A stretch of DNA of 64,000 nt, taken from CBDCUW01 sp963734865 (GTDB taxonomy: Bacteria > Planctomycetota > Planctomycetia > Pirellulales > Pirellulaceae). Positions 1 to 8,809 of this stretch are shown here, one piece after another (within the stretch, counting starts at the first letter, position 1; every line of letters begins with the position of its first letter). A program made the position numbers and the translations under genes. The notes below the pieces were generated by a model. The model was given only the letters and a program-made list of their open reading frames with translations. It was not told the origin of the DNA and searched no databases. Location of the stretch: positions 1,240,001 to 1,304,000 of the forward strand of contig CAVTIV010000019.1 of NCBI GenBank assembly GCA_963734865.1, read 5' to 3'.

Positions 1-159
1 CGACAGCAGCGGCGGGTGTGGCCGGCGGAGCGGAAAGGCCGTGGTCTGTCGTGGCAACCGACACGAGGTTGTGAGGCGATCAATGCACATAGCCGGCTTT
101 GTTGTCCAAGTCCATGTCCGCACCGGATTAGTCTTGAATCCCACAAGGAATGACACCTG

Positions 160-1812
160 ATGAAATCGCACTTGGTCTATATCGGTCTGCTGACAGCCCT
201 GTTACAGGGATCGATCAGCCCCGCCGTGGCACAGCCGGACAATCGTCGCATCCGCTCGCCGCTCATTGCCACCGGCTGGGATTCGCCCAATCCTCGCCAG
301 TTCCGCGAAGGCCTGACAACTTTTGAAGGCTGGGGTGTGTTCGACGGCACCACTCTCCGGGCGACACGCCAGACGGCCGACAATGCCGAGGCGGCGGCGA
401 TCAACGCCTTCTCCGACGAGACGTGGGCCTGGAGTGAATTTGCCGGGGCACTGGCGGACCTGCAGGCGGCAAAGCCGACGACCAGTCGCGATAACTACCT
501 CATGCTGTACTCCAACCCCGGCGATGTGGACTGGTTCGACGACGCCGGCTGGCGAGCCATTGTCGAGCATTGGCGGCTGCTGGCGCGGCTGGCAAAGCAG
601 GGCGGCCTGAGCGGCCTGCTGTTCGATGCCGAACCGTACACCAAGCCCCACTCGCAGTTTCTCTACCGCGCTCAGCCCGAGTGCGACCGACACACCTTTG
701 CCGAGTACCGCGCCAAGGCCCGCCAGCGCGGCCGGGAGGTGATGACAGCTGTGGCTGCGGAGTTCCCCGACGTCAGCATCTTCAGCTATCGACTGTTCTC
801 GGACATGCTGGGCCTGTTGGACAGTGGCAACCTTGAGCTGGCGCTGGAGCCGCACACCTACGGTCTGCTGCCGGCCTTCGTCGATGGCTGGCTCGACGTC
901 ATGCCGCCCACGGTGCGCATCATCGAGGGCACCGAGGATATCGGCTATCGCGCCAACTCACCGAGGCCTACAACGGTGCCTTCACCCGGCTCAAGCTGCG
1001 GCTGCCGGAGTTCGCCGCGCCGGAACACCGCGTCAAGGTGGAGCGTCAGTTCCGCGTCGGCCAGAGTCTGTATCTGGATGCCCACGTCAATCCACCCGAC
1101 AACCCGTGGCACATCGACCGATTGGGCGGCACCCCCGCCAGCCGGCTCGCCGCCAACGTCACCTCGGCGCTGGCGGCCAGCGACGGGGTCGTGTGGCTCT
1201 ACGGCGAGAAAGCTCGGTGGTGGCCGGCGGGCAACCCGGAGTACCCGATGTGGCCGGAGCGCCTGCCCGGCGCCATCAGCGCCATTCAGCGCGCCAGGGA
1301 TCCCGTCGCTTTCGCCCGCGAACTGTTTCTCCGGGAAGAGGCCCCACCTAAACTGCTGCCCAACGGCGACTTTGCCGCTGCCACCGCTGCCGACGGACCA
1401 CCCAAAGACTGGTGGCAATGGCAGGAGGAGGATTCCCACGGCCAGGTGCGCAGCGTCGATGGCCAAGTCGAACTGCGCGGGGTGCTCAACGGCGTCGTCG
1501 GTCACACCCCCCGGGTGGATCCGGGGCACTACTACGCCGTGCGTGTCCGCGCGAAATCCGAGGGACGCGGGCTCGCCAAACTCGGCATCGGCTGGAAGAC
1601 GGCCGAGGGCGTCTGGACCGCTCATGCCCGGAACCGGCAGTTTGTCGGTGCCGGCCCGGCGAGCGCGGCAGGGCATGCATGAAATCGTCGGACTCGTGCA
1701 GGTTCCACCGGAGGCGGGGCAGATGGTGTTCATGCTGAGCGTCACCGGTCAACTCAGTGAAGCCGACCGGTGCTGGTTCGATGACGCGCAGGCCATCGAC
1801 GCTGGGCCGTAA
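160..1812 (+). CDS. Secreted glycosidase-like protein, two frameshifts
   Basis: I do not recognise the exact family. Residues 1-24 form a signal peptide ending in AVAQ. The next 240 residues look like a TIM-barrel-type carbohydrate-active fold: alternating hydrophobic strands and acidic turns, including FDAEPY at residues 155-160, which resembles a catalytic loop. The reading frame breaks twice. Near 955 it must step to the frame that reads LTEAYNGAF onward and runs to 1682 (a C-terminal beta-rich, carbohydrate-binding-like part). Near 1650 it returns to the first frame, which ends in a short GMHEIVGLVQVP tail. The two shifts compensate, so a full-length protein of about 550 residues is implied. 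AAGGA at 144-148 precedes the ATG by 11 nt. Pseudogene and sequencing error cannot be separated here. Function by homology is weak; a role in polysaccharide breakdown is only an inference. Confidence 0.65.
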   Translation: MKSHLVYIGLLTALLQGSISPAVAQPDNRRIRSPLIATGWDSPNPRQFREGLTTFEGWGVFDGTTLRATRQTADNAEAAAINAFSDETWAWSEFAGALADLQAAKPTTSRDNYLMLYSNPGDVDWFDDAGWRAIVEHWRLLARLAKQGGLSGLLFDAEPYTKPHSQFLYRAQPECDRHTFAEYRAKARQRGREVMTAVAAEFPDVSIFSYRLFSDMLGLLDSGNLELALEPHTYGLLPAFVDGWLDVMPPTVRIIEGTEDIGYRANSPRPTTVPSPGSSCGCRSSPRRNTASRWSVSSASARVCIWMPTSIHPTTRGTSTDWAAPPPAGSPPTSPRRWRPATGSCGSTARKLGGGRRATRSTRCGRSACPAPSAPFSAPGIPSLSPANCFSGKRPHLNCCPTATLPLPPLPTDHPKTGGNGRRRIPTARCAASMAKSNCAGCSTASSVTPPGWIRGTTTPCVSARNPRDAGSPNSASAGRRPRASGPLMPGTGSLSVPARRARQGMHEIVGLVQVPPEAGQMVFMLSVTGQLSEADRCWFDDAQAIDAGP

Positions 1813-2155
1813 CACGACTGCGCACTTATCTCGCTCTGGACGTTCATGCTGATTGATCTATGCGTGATCCTCTATTGCGTGGTGAAGCAGGTTTGGTTGC
1901 TGAAAGCTTGGCCAATGCAGGACAACTGGCTTTTGCCTCTCCGGTTCGATGCGTTGACATGAATCTAAACCCTTGTAGGAAATGCTATGCTTGCGACATC
2001 AGCGGCGGAAGATCGCGTCGGATTCCTTGTCGTGCATTAGGTTTGATTGGGACGAGACCTTAAGGGTCGATTCGCAGGGATCTGGGCCTCCGCCGCCGAA
2101 CGTCCAAAGTCAGGCACTGGCTCGTGAGCCGGCGCGAGCTCTCCAAAAGATCACC
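1813..2155. other. Non-coding stretch before the attC-like array
   Basis: No credible gene is seen on either strand. Short ORFs here have no start signal, no domain and unconvincing composition. It separates the frameshifted secreted protein from the first attC-like site. Confidence 0.5.
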
Positions 2156-2247
2156 GCGGAACAAATGGATGCACACCGAGCGACGGTGGCGTGCGGGTTA
2201 GTACATCTGGATCGACCGCCGTCGCCGGGTGATCCTCTTCGTTACGT
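2156..2247 (+). other. attC-like recombination site 1
   Basis: Imperfect inverted repeat with AAC at 2160-2162 and GTT at 2241-2243. The left arm GATGCACACCGAGCGACGG pairs with the right arm (reverse complement GATCACCCGGCGACGG), leaving single unpaired bases only in the left arm. The right end is GGTGA + 8 nt + GTT, as at the other sites. Extrahelical bases on one arm and AAC/GTT ends are hallmarks of integron attC sites. No gene stands directly upstream. Confidence 0.6.
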
Positions 2248-2701
2248 CGGCGGGGGTGCTCGATTCGGCCGCGGCACATTGCTGCTCAATGGAACTGTTG
2301 GACCGCGAGTTGTCCGACTGGAATGCTTCGCTTCGGCCTCGGTCGACTTACGCTGAAATGGGTGCGCGGTCAATGATTCATTGGCTGATGGGCTGTCCGA
2401 TCCATCTCTCGTCCGTTGGTCACGCTGCACTCGCGATTCGGTGCGCAGGTCGATTGAAACACGGAGGGCACGGAGGACACTGAGTCAAGACTGAGAGTTT
2501 TCTCTGTGCAACTCCCAATCTCTGTGTTTCAAACTTCTTCTCTGCCGCTCGCAAGTGCCCATCGAGGCACGGACGCTAGGCACGCCGACAATTGTTTGGG
2601 CGGACAGCTGCGTGCGAGATTTGCCTCGGCAGACTTTGGTCAGCTACAATCGGCGAACGGGCGACTCGCGTTGGCCTGCTTCACCGCTGCCGCGATGCGC
2701 C
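2248..2701. other. Gene-poor interval between attC-like sites 1 and 2
   Basis: This would be one cassette if the attC reading is right, but no ORF in it is convincing. It holds the cacggag-type inverted repeat at 2456-2530. It may be an empty or fully decayed cassette. Confidence 0.4.
2456..2530. repeat. cacggag-type inverted repeat
   Basis: Begins GAAACACGGAGG and ends TCTCTGTGTTTC, giving an imperfect hairpin of about 75 nt with internal copies of cacggag. Similar cacggag repeats occur between genes in many bacterial genomes. No function can be read from it. Confidence 0.5.
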
Positions 2702-2790
2702 ACGTAACAACGACGTGCACCGGCGTATGCGGCAGCGCGTTTACAAATGGAAAGTTGTCACCGCATACCCGGTGACGTCACCCGTTCTGC
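2702..2790 (+). other. attC-like recombination site 2
   Basis: AAC at 2706-2708 and GTT at 2784-2786. The left arm ACGTGCACCGGCGTATGCGG pairs with a right arm whose reverse complement is ACGTCACCGGGTATGCGG, so one G and one C bulge from the left arm only. The right end reads CGGTGA + 8 nt + GTT. The TTG start of the next gene lies 17 nt after GTT. Confidence 0.65.
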
Positions 2791-2802
2791 TGGAGAGCTA
2801 GC

Positions 2803-3647
2803 TTGCGATTGCTAACGTTGACTGCTGCTGTAGTGCTTCTGTTGTACGATCCAGTAGCGTTCGCGCAGGACATTGACCTTTCCTCGGTGGAAACACTTGA
2901 CCTTATTGCGAACCCGCCTGTCGCAGTTACGGTTGACGCTCCCGTTGACACACTTGCGATTTGGGCGATCGTTCGAGGTTTCGACGATCCCACGACTGAA
3001 CGCAGCGAATTGCTACGAAAGTCTCAAAAGTTTGTCGCGGATTTTCCTCAGTCGAAACACGTTGTGCGCACAAAGAATTCGTGTCAATTCTGACAAGAAT
3101 GTCGACAGAAGAATTGCCGCCGAAGTTAAAACCAATTGAACGTTTGATCTTTCAGCTACGTGATCAAAACGGGGCTCAGGTTTGGCAACCTGGCAGTTGT
3201 GACATCCTGTTTGCCGATCGATTGAATGACGCGATTCGCGAGTCTGCACCTGAATTGGCGAACAAATATGAACCCAGCCCAGCTCGGAAACTAGTCGACA
3301 TTGGCTTTGATGCAATTCCGCTGCTGATCGACCATGTTGATGATGACACTCTCACACGTAGCGTTGGCTTCCATCGTACCTTTCACTTTTCACATCACGT
3401 TCTTCGTGTCAGCGATTGTGTCTAAACAATACTACACGAAATCGCACCGACCGGCCGCATCTTTGAAATTGGCGACGATCCAGCTACAACAAAACGAGCA
3501 ATGAAATCTCACTACGAGAGTATCGTTTATCAAATCGAAACAAAAGACAGCAGAACCACGAATTCGCACCAAAGGACGCGGCGCAGTTTTTCATCGGATC
3601 AAAGTCCACCGCGCGTCCTCGGTGAACACCACCGTTACCTGCAATGA
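2803..3647 (+). pseudogene. Decayed secreted hypothetical protein
   Basis: Begins with TTG at 2803 behind GGAG and encodes a clear signal peptide (hydrophobic core, cleavage after AFA). The frame fails near 3070, where homology-like sequence continues in another frame (TKEFVSILTRMSTEEL). That frame keeps conserved-looking text (IGFDAIPLLIDHVDDDT, then SVGFHR and FSHHVLRVSDCV) and hits an in-frame TAA at 3423-3425, where CAA (Gln) would restore reading through HEIAPTGRIFEIGDDPATT. The restored frame runs into attC-like site 3 and stops at 3645-3647, overlapping the ATG of the next gene. I recognise the style of a Rhodopirellula-specific hypothetical family but no function. One frameshift plus one nonsense codon indicates a real pseudogene. 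Confidence 0.6.
3550..3640 (+). other. attC-like recombination site 3
   Basis: AAC at 3554-3556 and GTT at 3634-3636. Arms around AAAGGACGCGG (left) and CGCGCGTCCTCGGTG (right) pair imperfectly, with extra bases in the left arm (TTCGCACC against TTCACC). The right end is CGGTGA + 8 nt + GTT. The ATG of the next gene is 8 nt after GTT, the spacing expected of a cassette gene. Confidence 0.65.
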
Positions 3648-4453
3648 ACATCATGTCCAGAATTCACACTTGCACTCTCGTGATCCTCATCGGATTGGCA
3701 ACTGAGCCTGCTTACGGAGGAGAACGCGGTCCCGGAAAGTATTGCGGAGTCGTATTTTTCGACCGCTGGGACTCCTGTATTTTGTATAGCGGTATCTATG
3801 TCATGCACGTTTCGGAAGACGTCAAGAACGGTCTTCGGGAGTACGCTGGGAAGTCCGTGCAAATTGATGCGACAAAGGTAATGCAACCAAGGAACCCAGG
3901 AGATGGTTTGATTACCGACTTCACATACGTTGGCCCGTCGCCGCCCACAAGGTTGACTTGGGTTCAAACAACGGGCGTCGAACTACGGTCAAAGGCAGAA
4001 TTTGAGGCAGGACGATCTCCGACGCTCGTTATCGAAGTCAAGAATGCCGGCCTGAATGAAGTCACCATCGACAGCAGTCACCTCGCGCCGACATTATTGG
4101 CCAAGAAACCTAAACGTACCCATTTCGGTCCTTCCGATGGAGCGTCGTTCTGCATGATCACTCGTGAGTCATTCATGATTGGAAGCGATGAACCTCGGAC
4201 TCACAGTTCCGGGCTTTCCGCCAACGATTCATTCGTATGGACAATCGACGAGCCACTGCCACGTCGATTTACTCTCTCACCCAAAGAAGTTCGTTCCATA
4301 AGATTGACGTTCAATCTGCCAGAGGGCGAATACGAGTTTTTGTCCGGCTACAGTGGCGATGTTCACGGCGGTCGGGGCCTTGCGAGCAATTCGGTCGCAT
4401 TCGACGTAACACCGGATGCCGATGCAAGACTCATCAATATCCCCAGCAGGTAA
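3644..4453 (+). CDS. Secreted hypothetical protein (cassette gene)
   Basis: A 269-residue protein with a signal peptide (residues 1-25, hydrophobic core VILIGLATEPAYG). Two parts follow: a cysteine-containing segment at residues 28-90, where VQIDATKVMQPRNPGDG suggests a small OB or beta-barrel fold, and a beta-sandwich-like region at 100-260 with repeated strand patterns (PTLVIEVKNAG, IRLTFNLPEGEY). The latter resembles domains in periplasmic proteins that tolerate or bind other proteins. No catalytic motif is seen and no family is recognised. It starts 8 nt after the GTT of attC-like site 3, fitting a gene cassette. The frame is intact, unlike its neighbours. Confidence 0.7.
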   Translation: MNIMSRIHTCTLVILIGLATEPAYGGERGPGKYCGVVFFDRWDSCILYSGIYVMHVSEDVKNGLREYAGKSVQIDATKVMQPRNPGDGLITDFTYVGPSPPTRLTWVQTTGVELRSKAEFEAGRSPTLVIEVKNAGLNEVTIDSSHLAPTLLAKKPKRTHFGPSDGASFCMITRESFMIGSDEPRTHSSGLSANDSFVWTIDEPLPRRFTLSPKEVRSIRLTFNLPEGEYEFLSGYSGDVHGGRGLASNSVAFDVTPDADARLINIPSR

Positions 4454-4597
4454 CCATCGCAATCGGGATAGCGGCCCGGTTTCCCGGGACCCCATACGCA
4501 ACACCGAGTACTACAGCGCAATTGATCTTGGCCAATTCAGGCGCATTGGCGAGCCTAACTGCCTTACGCTTTCGAGGCAAGTTGGGGAGAACTCCGC

Positions 4598-5190
4598 ATG
4601 GATGTGGATGCTATTGGCGACATGGCGACCAAAGTTAGGTCGCTTTTTGAAACGGTTTCACATTGCGGATGTGAGGAGGCGTGCGTGCACATCGGGAGTT
4701 ACGTCGAAGGACAACTCACCGATTGGGAACGCAAAAACGTTGAGCAAATCGCGCTAAACGCGGGAGTTGCTCCGCGCACCTTGCAAGAGTTCTTGTCCAA
4801 CTATGACTGAGATCACGCCATCATGCGTGATCAAGTTGCTCAGATCGTCGCCAGTGAGCATTCGGGAAATTGGAACATTGGAATCATCGCCGAAACAAGT
4901 TTCGTCAAGAAAGGAGACAAAACTCCAGGCGTTCAGCGGCAGCACTGCGGTGCCGTTGGAAAACATGAAAACTGCATTGTGACAGTGCATTTGAGTTTCG
5001 CATCGAAAGGCTTTCATTGCCTGCTCGACGGTGACTTGTTTCTACCGGAGAGTTGGTCGAAAGACCGCGGCGGTGTCTCGCGGCAAAGATTCCTGACGAA
5101 ATTGTGTATCGACCGAAGACGAATATTGCATTGGAACTCTATCAGCGTGCTCTCGGCAATGGACTTCATTTCGATTGGCTCACGGTAGGC
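4598..5190 (+). pseudogene. IS701-family transposase remnant
   Basis: The N-terminal half of an IS701-type DDE transposase is recognisable. Reading from 4598 gives LTDWERKNVEQIALNAGVA and RTLQEFLSNYD, then TGA at 4808-4810 where the family has Trp. The same frame resumes with RDQVAQIVASEH, ETSFVKKGDKTPGVQRQ and FHCLLDGDLFLPESW. Near 5075 it shifts frame to IPDEIVYRPKTNIALELYQ and GLHFDWLT, and after about 5190 the homology stops. The usual C-terminal half with the last catalytic Glu is absent. With a nonsense codon, a frameshift and a deletion, the element is dead. It lies between a cassette ORF and attC-like site 4, so it probably landed inside a cassette. Confidence 0.8.
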
Positions 5191-5299
5191 TCCTTGTTGA
5201 AGGGAAAGAGAAACATCAACAAGTCAGGATGCCCGGCAACGGTGGTTGGCCGCAACCAAAATCGGCTAAACTAAACCACCCCGCCGCGCCAGCGGCTTG

Positions 5300-5390
5300 C
5301 TTGAACCATGAATTGCAGGGGAGCAACGGGTGGCGAGTTTCGGTCGATGGTCACCCCGTCGCCGTTGCCCTGTGAATTCCACCGTTCGGG
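5300..5390 (+). other. attC-like recombination site 4
   Basis: AAC at 5304-5306 and GTT at 5384-5386. The left arm GAATTGCAGGGGAGCAACGG pairs with a right arm whose reverse complement is GAATTCACAGGGCAACGG. A G is unpaired between GAATT and CA, the same place as in sites 1 and 2. The right end is CTGTGA + 8 nt + GTT. The next ATG is 14 nt downstream. Confidence 0.65.
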
Positions 5391-5399
5391 TGAAGAGAA

Positions 5400-5855
5400 A
5401 TGAAGATCAGCAGAGGCAACGCGATTATCCTCGGAGTGTTCACTGCCTGGCCGTTCCTCTACATGTTCCTGTTTATGGGCACCATCTTTGCGACCGTCAT
5501 GGGCGACTTCATGGGCCGCGAGCCGAGCGATGGGCGACGGATGATGTTCATGATCATTTTCCCTCTGCACCTTCTCACCATGCTCGAGATCTTTGCACTG
5601 CAGGTGATCTACATTGTGTACTTGTTCAAGACAGATAGGATTGCGCAAGACAAGAAAGCCCTCTGGGCTGTCGTGCTTTTCCTGGGCAACATGATCGCGA
5701 TGCCGGTCTTCTGGTACCTTTACATTTGGTGCGCGCCGAAGAGGGGGCACCCGAACAAGCGGCTGGATCATGAGCTACAATGCCTGCGGCATTGTAGCCA
5801 GGTCAACCGCAGCGTTCGCCGAACAAAGTTGCAAACTGCGTCGCCTGACCGCTGA
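5400..5855 (+). CDS. Small integral membrane protein (cassette gene)
   Basis: About 120 meaningful residues with three or four membrane helices: residues 9-32, 50-75 and 85-110. A charged loop (FKTDRIAQDKKALW) precedes a last helix ending in YLYIWCAPKR, which resembles the short two-to-four-helix proteins of the PLDc_N type, though I cannot assign a family. The reading frame runs through attC-like site 5 (5750-5820) before its stop, so the last 30 or so residues (from about HPNKRLDHEL) are encoded by the recombination site and may not belong to the ancestral protein. GAAGAGAA stands just before the ATG. Confidence 0.65.
   Translation: MKISRGNAIILGVFTAWPFLYMFLFMGTIFATVMGDFMGREPSDGRRMMFMIIFPLHLLTMLEIFALQVIYIVYLFKTDRIAQDKKALWAVVLFLGNMIAMPVFWYLYIWCAPKRGHPNKRLDHELQCLRHCSQVNRSVRRTKLQTASPDR
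5750..5820 (+). other. attC-like recombination site 5
   Basis: AAC at 5754-5756 and GTT at 5814-5816. The inner stem GCTACAATGCC / GGCATTGTAGC is perfect with a 3-nt loop, and the outer arms pair with extra bases on the left. The right end is GGTCA + 8 nt + GTT, matching the other four sites. It is the shortest of the five. Confidence 0.6.
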
Positions 5856-5952
5856 TTCCAAACCGGCGGATCCCCATGTACTGCATAAGCGCGGAGTGTG
5901 CCGCAGGTGTAGCCAGCGCCAAAGAACCTCCGCTTGGTCACCATCATTTGGA

Positions 5953-6934
5953 TTACCTAACAACGACTTTCACATTTTCCGATTTCGTAAAGTCGTTTGA
6001 CAATTCGATGGTCAGGCTGCCCTTCATGCCGTCTTCCGTCGTTGCGTTTAGGTCGACGCTGAACCAGACAGGACGTATTGCAATCGAGGCTTGACCTTGT
6101 GTGTCCGAATAGAACGCCGGCATCCGGTACGGTTGCGGCCACCCGTGTGGAACAACGCGGAGCTCCGCAATGACCGGGGTACCGTCTTCCTGTTGAACGG
6201 TGATCTGCAGCGGCGGTACCGGCTGAAGCTCAAAGGTAACGCTCAGGTCTTGTTCACCTTGACTGATTCTTCTGACCCAATCATCGCGTTCTACCGTCGG
6301 TGTATATTCCTCGGAGTTTGTCGTAATGCGATTGTAAGGAGTTACAAAGCCGAATCGCCGCCCACCAACAAAGACATCAACGGCGCGTCTAGGAATCTCC
6401 AGCTTGGCGATGCCCTCCTTGTCGGTAACATGCATCCCAGGTTTGACCGTGACTTCATTGACATTGCTTTCCCAGCCGACGGTTACTCCCGAAACATTCC
6501 CGCCGTTCTCTGCGTTGATCACGCGAACGGTAACCGTGCGCGTTGGCAGTTGCTTCACAATTGACTGTTGCGACCCAACATTTCCCGCTGGGTTGTTGAC
6601 CGTTCTCTCAGCGACAATCTCACAAGCCGGGTCGAGGTAAGGGTAGACCAACCCAGACCGCGGCGTTCCTTCAAAGCGGAGCGTCGTATGCATCGAAGAT
6701 CAACGCAGAACTTCCGCAGGTCGCTAATTGGCAACGGAGTTACGTCGAGAGCTTCGACGGAAAACGAGTCGGATCTGATCGGAATGCCGAAATGAAAGCG
6801 ATCAACGACCAAACCAGCCAGGAAAATATTTTCCACAATGCCACAATGCCCAACAAAATGGTTGACAGGTTACGCAACCACACATATCTTGATTCCGTGC
6901 GTGTGTCTCTTTCGTGCGTATTGATTGGGGGCAA
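5953..6934 (-). CDS. Membrane-anchored carboxypeptidase-regulatory-like protein, two frameshifts
   Basis: Three overlapping minus-strand ORFs read as one protein. From 6934, MPPINTHERDTRTE leads into a membrane helix (LSTILLGIVALWKIFSWLVW). Near 6785 the frame steps to PIRSDSFSVEALDVTPLPI, and near 6690 to the long ORF ending at 5953. That ORF holds two beta-sandwich repeats of the carboxypeptidase regulatory (CarboxypepD_reg-like) kind, for example VTVRVINAENGGNVSGVTVG and LQITVQQEDGTPVIAELRV. The likely topology is one N-terminal anchor with the domains outside the cytoplasm. It runs against the direction of the neighbouring cassette genes. Two shifts in 250 nt favour a decayed gene, but errors are possible. 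No ligand or function can be named. Confidence 0.55.
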
Positions 6935-6958
6935 TCATGCAATGCTGGCTCGTTGCGT

Positions 6959-6992
6959 GATCCATTTAACAGCAGGCTGGCTGTTATGGATC
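6959..6992 (+). promoter_or_regulatory. Hairpin over the start codon of the DUF1573-like gene
   Basis: Arms 6959-6973 and 6980-6992 (GATCCAT..AACAGC / GCTGTTATGGATC) pair over 13 bp with a 2-nt bulge and a 6-nt loop. The right arm contains the proposed ATG at 6986. Such a structure could hide the start from ribosomes; this is inference only. Confidence 0.3.
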
Positions 6993-7835
6993 ATTTCTTT
7001 AGATTTGTGCCAGTCGTTCTTTTGTTGATTGGTTTGCAAAGTCTTACGACGGCGGATGATCTCGGCGGGATTACTTCGGAGCTTGTTGAGATTCCCCTTG
7101 ACGAAAAGACTTCCATTCACTCGCTAGGCCTTTGCGTTCCGGGCAAGACACGAAACGTGACGTTCAAGCTAGTGAATAGCCTGGACGCGAAGGTTGAAAT
7201 CGTCGGCGCCGAGCTTTCTTGTGGTTGCCTTAAAGTCAACGCGGGAAACAAAGAGGTCCTACCCTCTGGTAGTACCACACTTGCCGTTGCAGTTGCGGTA
7301 TCACGTGAACCGTGGATTCGACCTCGACAGCCTAATTTTTCAACCAAATCTGTCTGATTGCGTTTTGAAGTTCGAGGACGCGGCCCCAGTTGGTTCAGAA
7401 ACAAGCCGAAAAACCGTTACAGCAACCTTAAAGAGAATCGACGAAACAAGTCTCCCGCGACCCATCACCATTGAGATTGCCAAACAAATTCAGGCTGTGG
7501 ACGAGTTTGCTTATCAAGCGAGGATCATGATTCTCAAATCTGCCTTTGTTGAACTAAGCCCGTCTTTGATTTACACGAAAGTGAATGGTGACGCGTTGGT
7601 TTATGCGAAATTCGCCGCCAGTCAAATCAATCAACCGGACGTAGAAGTGCAAGACGAATCGGGCAAGCAATTCGCCTCTACCGTTCGGCGCCTCTCGTCG
7701 AATCTGTTTGAGGTCAAAATCTCAGGCGTAGACCTTGCGGGAACCAACGATGCAACGCACCAGTTTACATTGAACGTTATTTGCGACATAACGCGAAGGA
7801 CGGTTCCATTTCTTGTAGTAGCGTCACATGAATAG
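6986..7835 (+). CDS. DUF1573-like secreted protein, one frameshift
   Basis: The start at 6986 gives a signal peptide (FVPVVLLLIGLQSLTTADD). Residues 45-105 match the DUF1573 pattern: a strand pair (RNVTFKLVNSLDAKVEIVG), then SCGC at 78-81 and a PSGSTTLAVAV strand. DUF1573 is an ASH/MSP-like beta-sandwich common in Bacteroidetes and Planctomycetes. Near 7295 the frame shifts (-LAVAVAV to RYHVNRGFDLDSL) and the second half reads to 7835 as a further beta-rich domain of about 180 residues. Its stop overlaps the ATG at 7828, suggesting coupled translation with the next gene. An upstream ATG at 6914 in the same frame would add 24 unlikely residues before the signal peptide. Confidence 0.6.
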
Positions 7836-8799
7836 TAAATGGCAAATCATGATGTCTGTCAAATTCAAGCAAATTCGATTGGTGTCTTCAATTGTTATCG
7901 CGTTTGCAATTTGTTTCACGTTTGGTCCACGGGGCTATTCACAGACAGGAATCTTGGGCAAGAAGCCAACATTTGGTGCGATTATCTCAAATGCACTGGA
8001 ATCGCGAGCCGGGCTTGTTTCGGGACAGTTTGACTACAAAATGTCAGCAATTGGCCCAGGCGATACGGGGGTGCTTTGGCTTCAGGAAGGATCCTATTTC
8101 TTTGACGATCGCTTGGAGAAGTCACTGCATGTGTACACAAGAACGATTAAAGAATCGGCTCGCAGCGACAGAAGGGTTGTTGGTGGAGGACTTTTTGCAC
8201 GCGCTCCGCAACAGTCGTTCGTGATTCTGGAAAACGATTCTGTGGGACAGGCGGTGATTAGTGAATCCGACCGTTCTGTTAGCGTGTTTAAGCCATTTGA
8301 ATTCCGAGCTTTTGGCTTCGCAATGTATGGAGACGTCGTAAGGAAGACCCCCTTTGACAAAGTGCTGCTCAATCACCTCGCCGTAGACGACTCAAACGTG
8401 AGCGACGTTACGGGTGACGACATATCTGAAGTAACCACGAGTGGTGAAGGCATCCTAGCATTCAACTTTGGAGGTAACGTCCTTGCCATTAACACGCTGC
8501 GAGACTGGTGGCCGGTAGATGCACGGTGGGACAGGCAGACTTACAAGAAACTGACCAATAATAGATGGGCAAAAGATCGCTTGGTACTTGAGAACAGTTG
8601 CGACATGGAATTAACCCAATCAAATGAAAAATGGGTTCCAAAGAAGGTCTTGTACGCATCACGATCTGGAAAATTTGATATCGAATTTCAGTGGTCGTCA
8701 GTGAATGCTGACGTTGCCCTAGCGGACGTTGACGATCTGAAATTGATTGAGGATGTAACAAATCGCAGAATTGCTGCGAGTTTAAGCACGTCACCATGA
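7828..8799 (+). CDS. Secreted hypothetical protein, LolA/outer-membrane lipoprotein-like size
   Basis: A 323-residue protein with a signal peptide: core LVSSIVIAFAICFTFG, cleavage near residue 38. The rest is beta-rich, with repeated strand-turn patterns (SGQFDYKMSAIG, FDIEFQWSSV). Planctomycete proteins of this build, often annotated as hypothetical, resemble the LolA-like half-barrel, but no diagnostic motif is present and I do not claim it. It overlaps the preceding gene by 8 nt and probably forms a two-gene unit. An ATG at 7849 is an alternative start and would shorten the N-region. The 3' end lies 11 nt before the IS630 transposase stop, so the gene just escaped the insertion. Confidence 0.65.
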   Translation: MNSKWQIMMSVKFKQIRLVSSIVIAFAICFTFGPRGYSQTGILGKKPTFGAIISNALESRAGLVSGQFDYKMSAIGPGDTGVLWLQEGSYFFDDRLEKSLHVYTRTIKESARSDRRVVGGGLFARAPQQSFVILENDSVGQAVISESDRSVSVFKPFEFRAFGFAMYGDVVRKTPFDKVLLNHLAVDDSNVSDVTGDDISEVTTSGEGILAFNFGGNVLAINTLRDWWPVDARWDRQTYKKLTNNRWAKDRLVLENSCDMELTQSNEKWVPKKVLYASRSGKFDIEFQWSSVNADVALADVDDLKLIEDVTNRRIAASLSTSP

Positions 8800-8809
8800 G
8801 TATTACCGC

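Noticed and set aside
1982..2483. ORFs in the 1.8-2.7 kb gap
   Set aside because: They cross attC-like site 1 in several frames, lack start signals and have no recognisable content.
4448..4475. GTAACCATCGCAATCGGG as a left half of another attC-like site
   Set aside because: No pairing right arm is found before or after the IS701 remnant.
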